From assembly GCA_003118195.1 (NCBI GenBank), contig BEXV01000261.1:155952-219951 (forward strand): a stretch of DNA of 64,000 nucleotides. Direction: 5' to 3'. The translations under genes were made by a program, and so were the position numbers. Shown piece by piece: positions 55,790-64,000 of the stretch. The DNA comes from Hemicentrotus pulcherrimus. Lineage: Eukaryota > Echinodermata > Echinoidea > Camarodonta > Strongylocentrotidae. Within the stretch, counting starts at the first letter, position 1, and the number at the start of each line of letters is the position of its first letter. The notes beneath the pieces are model-generated. The model had not been told where the DNA came from. It made no database searches and worked only from the letters and a program-made list of their open reading frames with translations.

Positions 55790-55920
55790 GGTGTTATTAT
55801 TATTATTATCATCGTCAACATTATTAATCAATTTCATAATCATAATCATCTTCATCATCACCATCATCATAATCGTTATCATCAACATCATCAGTATTAC
55901 CCTTAACATCATCGCTGTCA
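55790..55920. repeat. Interrupted (ATT/ATC)n trinucleotide repeat
   Basis: TTATTATTATTATC then CATCATCATCACCATCATCA-type sequence. The Ile- or Met/Asn-rich frames on the two strands are repeat translation. Confidence 0.9.
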
Positions 55921-56605
55921 TGATTTTGGTGTATTCGGCGGCACATGTGGCTGAAGAAGACAAAAAGCAAATTAAACACTATGATCCTTCTAATTAAAGA
56001 ATAATTTTATGCCATGATTTTGATGAAGTGAAATCAAACAAACGTCCAGCCTCTCTCTTATATTGGTCAAGCTTTATGCACATATCGTGTTGTGGTAATG
56101 AAGACTGCATTGGTTATAAAGCATTGATTCCCACTGGGGGTCTCGATGGGGGTTGGTATATATCCTTGAATACCTATGGGGGGTCTGGTCCGTGTGACGA
56201 AGGTTAACATCATCACGGAGTGACCATCATGTCCAGCCGACTGTGATGCAAGAAATTATTGGACGGCGAAGGCTCAGAGATTGGTAGGGGGCGTGCAAAA
56301 AGGGTGTATAGTTTACAAATGTTTACAAACCTAGAAAAGGGGATATAGCATAAAGCCTCCAAGAAGAACAGGACTAATCAAAAAGCCAAAAGCGACATGC
56401 TTTTAAGAGTATGTACTAATTAGGTTTCGGTGAAAGACGGTTTTGACCGAAACCGTTCGTCTTTTCATTCATAAAGAGAGGTGCATTTTGAGAAATACGA
56501 CTATTTTGACTTACCAAGCAACGTGATATACTATTTTGTTAACAATTAAAAAACGACAATTATTATTGATACGGGGTTTATTTAAATGTTACTGTTTTAC
56601 ACGAT
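55921..56605. other. Non-coding stretch, no gene seen
   Basis: GC rises modestly at 56120-56320, which contains repeated GGGGGT-type words; no frame or repeat is recognised. Confidence 0.45.
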
Positions 56606-56772
56606 AGCGGCTACTTTCGAAAAATCAATTTCGATAGCCATTTGCGTCACCTGAAAATTACAATGACGTGTTACGTAATCTGAACATGATTTCTCTGGCC
56701 CATACAATAGGGTATTGAAATTGCCCTTGGTTTGATTTTCCGATGTTAATTGCGATCGGGTTTCTTGGAGAA
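56606..56772 (+). repeat. Dispersed repeat R1, copy 2
   Basis: Second copy of the repeat at 11629-11832, same orientation. Shared words include GACGTGTTACGTAATC, CATACAATAGGGTATTGAAA and TTGCGATCG. Reading frames differ between copies, so coding is unlikely. Confidence 0.72.
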
Positions 56773-57719
56773 TGCGAACGTCATGATTTGAGTACCTTTT
56801 TTTTTTAAACCAAAAATTCTGACGGCGCTTTGAATATATATTACAGCTTTTACATAACAACCAAGGATTCAAAATGATATACCAGATAATGAAACGAAAT
56901 ATGATATTTCAATACATAATTACATACCATAAATAACTTTCAATGATTACGTACCCCTTAATTTACGTATCATTTTACGTATCGGTGTGTAACACAAGAT
57001 TTAGGAAGAAATGGACATTGAAAAATCGGAAACTAAATTCTTAGTCATTATTAGCCACCACATTCAATATCTTATGATGTTGGCCTTCGGCTAGTCTTCC
57101 AGGCTATTTTGACTTGATTTTTTATATATAATTCGGATATATACTTTAGAATGCGCAGGTGAGGATGGACGCTCCATCAAGTGCATCACAGAGATTAAAA
57201 TTATTCGGGTCAGCGACATGGCTTGAATCAATCAGAAGAGCCGGAATATGCCATCAATTGATTGGCTTAGGGCTAATAAGTGAAAACTGGTTTATTTACA
57301 TTCCGGTGAACTCGTCATCACTATTATTAGTGTTGTTATTATTGTTATTATCCTTGTTGTTAATGTCATTGTTGGTATATAGACCAACACTACTTTGTTC
57401 ACTGCTTGCATGATTCTGCATAATCAACAGCAGCAGGGATCTTTAATTTTCATCGTATATTTATGTATAACGTAATATTTGCATATATCAGTGTACACCG
57501 CGATGACTTAATTGGCTGGTAGCAAGTGTAATGTGAAGAATAATTAATAATCCTTTTCCCCCAGTCCAACATGGCTATTTTCTCGTTCTATTTTAGCATT
57601 CTTCCTCTTTACTTTTTTTTTCTTTTGTTATTCTTCTTCGAATCTTTTCATTTTCTTTTCTTTCTTATGTAAATGTACACGATTCTTTGTCATAATGTAA
57701 TTTGTTCCCTAATTTTTTG
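56773..57719. other. Non-coding; (TTA/TTG)n near 57315-57370
   Basis: The 84-codon frame 57159-57413 ends in a Leu-rich stretch made by a trinucleotide repeat and is unrecognised. T-rich sequence at 57590-57665 leads to the next LINE tail and may be part of that element's 3' UTR. Confidence 0.45.
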
Positions 57720-57790
57720 AAGCGCCTTGAGCATTTAATTAAAATGGATAATGGCGCTATATAAATCTCATGCATTATTATTATTATTGC
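57720..57790 (+). mobile_element. LINE-type 3' tail with (TTA)n
   Basis: AGCGCCTTGAGCATTTAATT, then ATGGCGCTATATAAATCTCA, then (TTA)5. Same family as 52617-52690, with the tail better preserved here. Confidence 0.75.
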
Positions 57791-58765
57791 AATCTTTTAA
57801 TATGCTAATCTTGTGTTTCATTATTTACTACCGAGATAAGGCAATAATATTGTTCTTACACTTGCAAATTAACATAAAGAATGAATGGGAGTGTAGACAT
57901 AATTATGCATTTGTAATCAACTTTACCGTTGTTAGCTTTGGTACAGCTTAAAACTATAAATTTGCATAGGACTGATCCAACAGCTACTTAGAACTATGTT
58001 TGCATACGTGCTTGAACAATGAATTAACATGCCATTGTCCGTCACGAATATTCGCATCCATAATGGAACAAGTAGGGTGGAAAGCGCCATCAATGGTCGT
58101 ATTAGAGATATGCTGTTTACAACTTGAGCTCAATCGATCTTGAAGTCTACAGCATGTCTTATAAGGGCCAACATCATGGAATCATAAGAGTATTTTGTTT
58201 TCTTCCCTACGATAATATTTGCTGTAAAAAAAAGCATGAATAGAGAACTTTACAATCAGAGTGTATAATGAGAAGTGGATTGTTGAGTCCCTTTACAGCT
58301 CTCACACATAAATGCTTCTTTAGGTAAAATGCAATTGATATTAATGAAATCTGATTTTACGTCAGGTAATAAGCAGAGAGAACCTTAAGCTCTTGGATAA
58401 TGTCATTCTCTTTTTTTTAAATAAATATAAAGTACTTGTTTAAGGCAGCCTGAAATTCACTGCATCCGCCTTATTATTATTCCTTTTAATTCAGGTCAAA
58501 TGTTCAAGTTTTAGAGTCCCTGATAAGGAATCAATATTTAATGGTTGCTTCCCTGTACTTCTACACCACATTATCATGCCGTCTAACAACAACTGCTGGT
58601 GAAATATTACATACGCCTGGTGTTTCTGACGATGTCTTTACGGCTGGTTTTATTGGTGTGGCGGCTGCTACCAGCTTTCTCCATCAAGCATCAAACTTGA
58701 ACGTGGCTTCCGGGTACTCGGCAAGCACGCAAGGAATGTCGAGGAAGATGGTTGGTAGGAGAAGC
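57791..58765. other. Non-coding or unrecognised; 82-codon frame at 58541-58789
   Basis: The plus frame 58541-58789 has balanced composition (Ala, Ser, Thr, Gly) and opens MVASLYFYTTLSCRL. Its last dozen codons are read from the transposon-like sequence starting at 58766. No domain is recognised and no splice context was found, so I do not call it a gene. Confidence 0.35.
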
Positions 58766-58985
58766 AGGGGCGGCTCCAGAATTTCGTAAACTGAGGGGAG
58801 GGCAGAGGTAACTGTTTTGTCTAAAATTCCGTGAAAACCAAGCAAGCAAACATGCGACAACAGAAATAAGCAAAAGATCGTAGTCTCAAAAGGAGGGGGC
58901 GCAATGAGACTAGTACACTGGAAGTATGTCGCTTGGCTTTCAAAAGGGGGTCACGAGCCGGTTCCCCCGCACAATCCACCATTGG
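58766..58985 (+). mobile_element. Possible DNA-transposon fragment (CAGGGGCGG end)
   Basis: Begins CAGGGGCGGCTCCAGAATTT, close to a CAGGGGCGGATCCAGGATTT end that I recall as frequent in invertebrate DNA transposons. TCAAAAGGAGGGGGCGC and TTTCAAAAGGGGGTCACGAG follow, then GGTTCCCCCGC near the far end. The right terminal inverted repeat is not convincing. Confidence 0.4.
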
Positions 58986-59493
58986 GTAGGAGGGTATCGA
59001 GAGAGTAAGAGGGTAGGACTTGATATACCAAGAAGAGGGTAATGTGAAAGAGTGATATAAAGGATGTAATAAGAGTGTGCACAAGGGGTCTGCTAAATGG
59101 AGAGGCTGTCAGTAGAGACTTGGTTAAAGACAGCTTGAGTTCTGAAATGATGACGAAAAATGATTTCTCACATTATCAAAAGACACTTACCCTGTATATT
59201 ATGATAACAAAGAAATGAAATGTGTCAAAGTTTTTTTTTTAATGAAAATATATAAAAGGCGGTGAAAATGAACAAGAAAATATGAGGGAGCTAAAAAACT
59301 AGACCCGACCCACGTCCTAAACAATGGGGCTCATGTGAAGAAGAAAATAATTCAGTGAATGTGATCGATTCCAGCAATTTTGTATCGGTTTGTCCTCATT
59401 TTCCCGGTCAAAGTATTTAATGTGCTGTGCGGTAAAAAGATTCTGATGAATGCGGTACATGTACAAGAACTCAAGATCAGCTTGGAAAGATGC
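58986..59493. other. Non-coding stretch, no gene seen
   Basis: A T-run at 59231-59241; no other structure. Confidence 0.5.
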
Positions 59494-59497
59494 TCAA

Positions 59498-59877
59498 AGA
59501 GAAGGTTGACTTCTGATGTTGAAGGGGAAATAATTTGCGTGTTTCTCCGTTCTTTTTTTGTGAGTGTGGAAGAATATCGTTAGTAAAAATGTCTCCTGAA
59601 AAGGATTGGTCTTTTAAAGCCTTCATAATTATTTGAAATCTGACTAGAAATGACTGAAGTGTTTAGACCACGTGATTGAGATGAAACAAACAAACAAAGG
59701 TGTAAAGTGCATGTGACTATCAGCAGGACTCGGTCCATTTCCTATCGCTTTACTATGATTTCTAATTTCACAGTTTACACACCAATTATTATGCGCTACA
59801 TAATCAAGCTTTTTCAATAACTTCGAGACAGATCATTTCACGACACAAGTGTGTGTCCAATATACTCAGCTTTATCT
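59498..59877 (-). mobile_element. MITE copy D (380 bp)
   Basis: The left end AGAGAAGGTTGACTTCTG follows TCAA (a probable mutated TTAA, 59494-59497). The right end, reversed, reads AGATAAAGCTGAGTATATTGG in two parts and precedes TTAA (59878-59881). It aligns with copy C through ATTGGTGTGTA and the CTGAAAAGG..CCTTCATA region, and more weakly with A and B. Most diverged of the near-full-length copies. Confidence 0.7.
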
Positions 59878-59881
59878 TTAA

Positions 59882-61792
59882 AGGGATCCAGTAACTTTGT
59901 CTCAGATCCTTAAACAAAATCCTTGATTTAGCTCATGCTGCAATCATAATTATAAATCTTTGGGTCATTCAGGAATCCAATGACTTTTACAAGCCGATCG
60001 CCTGTCTGATTATCAAGATATATATGATTGAAAATCGAAATTTCATTTTGCGTTTGCCTAACGGTTTTCATAACACTACAGTCTATTGGGGAAAATAAAA
60101 AAAGAAAAAACAATTTTTTTTTTTAATAACTTTTTGAGGCACTTAATGACCATTTTGAAGCGCAAATTGTTTAGGGCTTCAATATTACACCATATCACAG
60201 ACAATGATAACACGTAGGGCCATCTCAGATTGAACATTGTTAAACGATTCCTTTAAGCTTTAAGACGAATGTCAATGATTGATGGATACATTTTGTTAAC
60301 ATGAAATGATCAATGGCTTTACTTGATGAGAAGAGATGAGAGCCAACATTAAGGGATGGATGACTGGATGGATAACCCAAAAGTGAATAAGAAAACTACA
60401 ATTACTGATAAAGGGTGTCAACGGCTAGTACCTAGTATGAAAATAACGGATGAAAGGTAATTTGTGAATATTTAACAATTATCGACAAAGAGTTGTTTTA
60501 GAGTGGACTGAGCATTTTGAAAATGACGTACGCATTATGATACTTTACATAGGGTGTGAAATGCAAAAGCCCTACATTCAAAGTACTATTCGACATTATA
60601 TAAGGATAATTGCTCGTCTGCCAATGGTCAAAAATAAGGTTACATCACAAAGCTAACATTCCGGCTTTCGACCCCCGACGAATCAAAGTGAAAATAAGGG
60701 TATGCCTAAAAGCACTGGCAATAATTATTAAACCAATAACAAAGACTTTGATTTTCAGTATTTTGTTCACATTCAATATATACAAAAAGTTTAAAAAGTG
60801 ATAGATACGAGTATCTGATCTTGTTGGTTTAAAACTTGATAAAATTCAGGACGAATGCATTATGTTAAGAGCGTTTAATTCATATTTCAATTTTAGGTAT
60901 TCAGCATTGATAAGAGATCAGATCAATATATAAGTATCATTTTTTTTCATCTGGCATTTGAAGCCATGTACAGCAAACCCGAAGGTAAAATTCCTTGTTG
61001 CGAGGCAGAAAAACATCGGTCCATATTCCATCAGACATTTTGCCGTTATTTACCCCTTTTTAAACTGTTGAGAAAAATGATAGAAACTCTTGAATTCTAT
61101 CATGATGGGCCATAAGACACAAAATTAGGGAAGGGGCGTCGGAACATAATGGGTGACGGAATATAATTCTTATTTGATCATCCCTTATCAACATCTATAT
61201 CCAGTTTCTAACAGGAGCATAACTATATTGAAGGATGACCTTCGCCATTCAACATATATATTCAACACTTTTGTTCGTCGCATTCTTACTAACGCTCTTA
61301 ATATTGGTTGCAAGTATTGGTTTAGGAAACACATAATATGAGCAAAATATTGCTTACATTTGAGGAAGAAACTATTCGTCGAGGATTTTTTGGAGGGAAA
61401 TTCGGTCCGGAACCCAACCATCAAAAATGTCCTTGCGTCACGTACCCCTTGCCTTGTTCTTCCAGTAAACCCTCATAACACAAAGGCCACGTCTCTCTCA
61501 ATAACAAAGCACGGGAAACATATGTGGCAGAACTCATTAAACATTCGATCCTCTCCCTGACAAATAAACATGTCGATAGATGTGCTTATCAGCGGGAGGC
61601 ACATGAACATGTTTGAACACAGATGTTCAATTACCGTCAGATAAAACTGAAGCTCCGACCGAGGCTGCTTCTGGTAAAGCGCAGATCTTTGTCCGGATGC
61701 TGGGGATGCAATCCGACCTTTAATGTGTACATCTCTTTTTTGAAATTTTGAAAAACCGGAATCATCTACAAACATGGTTACGTCGGTTCGAT
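59882..61792. other. Non-coding stretch, no recognised gene
   Basis: AT-rich; frames at 60610-60801, 61153-61341 and 61473-61775 are without domains. A T-run at 60112-60124. Confidence 0.5.
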
Positions 61793-62388
61793 CAATAATA
61801 ATAATAATATTAATAACATTTATAGGGCGCTTTATACAGATGTTTCTAAGCGCACAGGTGGTACTGTCTAACTTTTAATTATTCAACATGTTTAATACCT
61901 TAAAAGCAACAAAGTAAAAATGAAATATTACTAATACAATGCAATACAATACAATTGAGTTGAATGGAATTAACTACTTGTGTGCGCCTCCAGTAAACTA
62001 TAATTGATTAAAAAGGTGGGTTTTGAGAAGGGTTTTGAATGATTCGATGGATGGGGCATTTTGAATATGGGGTGGGAGTTTGTTCCAGAGGGCGGGGGCA
62101 ATCGATGAAAAGGCACGGTCACCATAACGGGTTTTTGTTCGTGGGCCATGAATTAATTGCATGGAGGAAGATGAACGGAGGGATCTGGCAGAAGAGGAGG
62201 ATCGAAGGGAGACTAGGTCAAGAAGATGTTTAGGGGCAAGGTTATGTGTTATTTTGTACGAAAGAAGTAGGATTTTGAAAGTAATGCGAGAATGGACTGG
62301 TAGCCAATGAAGTGAGCGAAGAACGGGTGATATATGGTCATATTTCCTACTTAATGTGACCAATCTAGCTGCTGATTAGCAGAAAGAT
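61793..62388 (-). mobile_element. 5'-truncated CR1/L2-like LINE
   Basis: On the minus strand the element runs from a reverse-transcriptase C-terminus (about 62388 to 61998) through a 3' UTR of about 200 bp to GCGCCCTATAAATGTTATTA and an ATTATTATTATT tail (61795-61815). The left edge on the minus strand is an abrupt 5' truncation, typical of target-primed reverse transcription. A target-site duplication was not identified. Confidence 0.9.
61998..62387 (-). pseudogene. LINE reverse-transcriptase C-terminal fragment
   Basis: Reads, in order, SAARLVTLSRKYDHISPVLR, SLHWLPVHSRITFKILLLSY, KITHNLAPKHLLDLV, SARSLRSSSS, TRYGDRAFSSIAPALWNKLP and SIESFKTLLKTHLFNQL, ending at TAG. This block lies after the catalytic domain in CR1/L2-type LINE polyproteins; LHWLPV, APxxL, LRSS, FxxxAPxLWNxLP and SFKxxLKTHLF are its hallmarks. 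The catalytic reverse transcriptase and endonuclease are missing. An in-frame TAA lies a few codons before SAARL, and there is no initiating ATG (the frame enters through TTG). It is thus a dead fragment, though intact for about 125 codons, suggesting a fairly young insertion. Confidence 0.92.
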
Positions 62389-63865
62389 GGTATTGAAATA
62401 ACCGGACTCACCTGCATACGATAATTCTTTTTAATAAACAGATTCGTAGGAATCTGCGAAGTGAAACTGGGGCATCCCTGGAGTGAGGTACTCGTTATGT
62501 ATCCCCGACGATCGCGTGGTTAATGTGTATCCTATAATCATATATTTCTGATAGAATGTGTCCATACCTCCATCTATGAAATATAGTATTGAATGAAGCC
62601 CTCGTTTTCTCTTAAACCTAAGTTCCTTTAAAGGTGAAGTTCCACTGCTATTCAATAATATCTGACAGGTGAGTTGAAAGGGGAGCGTGGGGAGGTTACA
62701 CATCTGGTTGCATATCGACGACATGAACAAACATTTTGACACATAATTGTCTCAGGGTATGGACGATCGTTCCTCAAGGACACAAATTCTCAATACATCG
62801 GAAATCAATACTCGGGACAAATTTCTATAACTCGATGAAAAACACGAATCAATGCCGTTGCTTGGTGAAAATGTTTCAGCTCGTGACCCGAATTCCCCCA
62901 TCCTTATGAAAGCACGCGTCCGTGAACATACCCATTGTTTGCAAGGAAATTGCTTAATCCTAAGCGAATGCATGTGTGTTTCGTGACATGAAATTCCCTT
63001 TTTTAGGCATCGGGTATATCTTGTAGAGTTTGTATCAACTTAAGGCTATATTTCAGACCTGGAGAGTAAATACAGACAGCGGTTCTGTATCTTTGCAAGA
63101 TGTAGACATAGTGTTGTCACATGCTGCAAAATTCAAGGGCACTCATCTTTTAAATTGTATTCGCAAGTTTCTCAAATTAAAGTTCAACAAAAATTTATCA
63201 TCACATTTCATTAGTTCATGTTGCTCGAGGATTTGGAGACTGTAATGATCTTGTATTTTTCTTTCTCTAGAGATTAGATTCTTCCTCCTCCACTTCTCCT
63301 CCTCTTCTAGTTCTTGTCTTGTAACGTTTCTTATCCGCCCAGGAGTTAAGTCCATCTAATACCAGGTAGCATCTCCAGTCCAGGAGAGGTATCGGTTGCC
63401 ACAGGTTACAGACGAAACGATAACAAACGAACATCTTATCGGACGACTGCCGAAGAGTGACATTTTGGTCTAATTATACCCTAACTGGCGAGGCGAGAAA
63501 GCCCGAGATTGATACTGATATCTACCTCTATCAAGCGGGTTTTTTTTTGTCAATCCCATTTAGTGGATTTCATCAAACGGATAGAAGGGGGTTATAGGAT
63601 TGAATTTGTTTCTACTAGTTTTTTAATCATTTGCTCTCCATGTGAGATGGTTTCCCCCTATGGCCCACATGTCACCATACTGTTAATTAGGTTTAATCCA
63701 AATGCATATTGAATATTTTTCATGTAATATATCAAATGCGACAACTGTTTCATCTTGGTGAAACATAAAATTGTCATTTCGATTTCATGTGTAAATTGCA
63801 AAGAACTGCTAGGAAATTACGATTAGAATTACAATCTATTAATTTGCTCTCGTATCCATCATTCA
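62389..63865. other. Non-coding stretch, no recognised gene
   Basis: Frames at 62431-62742, 62752-62973 and 63030-63245 have no domains. TTTAAAGGTGAAGTTCCACT at 62628-62647 resembles a MITE end but has no partner. CCAGGTAGC and CACAGGTTAC lie near 63363-63405. Confidence 0.45.
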
Positions 63866-63925
63866 CGATGTTCAAGTTCATTTATTCAAAACCACACAAA
63901 ACATGACATAATCTTTAACATGAAA
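63866..63925 (-). mobile_element. Possible retroposon 3' tail
   Basis: On the minus strand, TTTTGAATAAATGAACTTGAA resembles LINE 3' ends that finish in AATAAA-type signals with GAACTTGAA repeats. Only one repeat unit is present, so the call is weak. Confidence 0.3.
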
Positions 63926-64000
63926 AAGAGACTGGTAATAGACTAGTACATTAATCAACATATAATAACTTGATTACATCATTATACATGTATATACATA

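Noticed and set aside
55742..55997. Ile-rich plus frame and Met/Asn-rich minus frame
   Set aside because: Produced by the interrupted (ATT/ATC)n repeat.
1360..60847. Shared 17-mer AAAACTTGATAAAATTC at 1360-1376 and 60831-60847
   Set aside because: Similarity does not extend convincingly beyond the word; AT-rich 17-mers can recur, so no repeat family is claimed.
62628..62647. TTTAAAGGTGAAGTTCCACT resembling a MITE terminus
   Set aside because: No matching inverted end was found within several hundred bases on either side.

Overview
The window is AT-rich, repeat-dense eukaryotic DNA with no gene I can name. I see no bacterial-style operons, no rRNA, no CRISPR array and no long host ORF. The long reading frames are almost all translations of (CT)n/(GA)n microsatellites or chance openings. 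The repeat content points to a marine invertebrate: CR1/L2-like LINE ends with (TTA)n-type tails, a tRNA-derived SINE with a conserved body, MITEs, foldback elements and many (GA)n/(CT)n tracts. An echinoderm such as a sea urchin is my best guess. This is an inference from repeat style; a hemichordate, amphioxus or mollusc is not excluded. Two sets of assembly Ns are present, 13823-13897 and 18875.

Layout. 1-10 kb: two retroposon 3' tails, purine microsatellites, MITE copy A (4360-4715), a nested 18-bp motif repeat (6461-6572), a paired Grainyhead-like motif (7793-7830) and a three-unit tandem repeat of about 123 bp (8845-9180). 10-20 kb: a GC-richer block with a short minus-strand ORF, one copy of a dispersed repeat (11629-11832), the assembly gap and a foldback element (16936-17062). 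20-30 kb: purine tracts, a frameshifted LINE remnant, MITE copies E and B, a tRNA-like relic, two more foldback elements, and the best candidate host exon (27207-27270). 30-40 kb: a divergent 180-bp tandem duplication, MITE copy C, a LINE tail and a long pyrimidine tract. 40-64 kb: microsatellites, a SINE (47892-48160), two related LINE tails, a second copy of the dispersed repeat, MITE copy D, and the clearest protein-coding remnant, a 5'-truncated LINE reverse-transcriptase C-terminus on the minus strand (61793-62388).

The strongest structural result is one TTAA-flanked MITE family with five copies in the window (A, B, C, D, E) in two subfamilies. Two motif observations may be regulatory: seven perfect TGACGTCA palindromes, and three exact CCAAAATGGCG 11-mers. 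Both counts are well above a rough composition-based expectation. The window therefore reads as a gene-poor intergenic or long intronic domain with possible cis-regulatory blocks. I found no convincing new multi-gene system.
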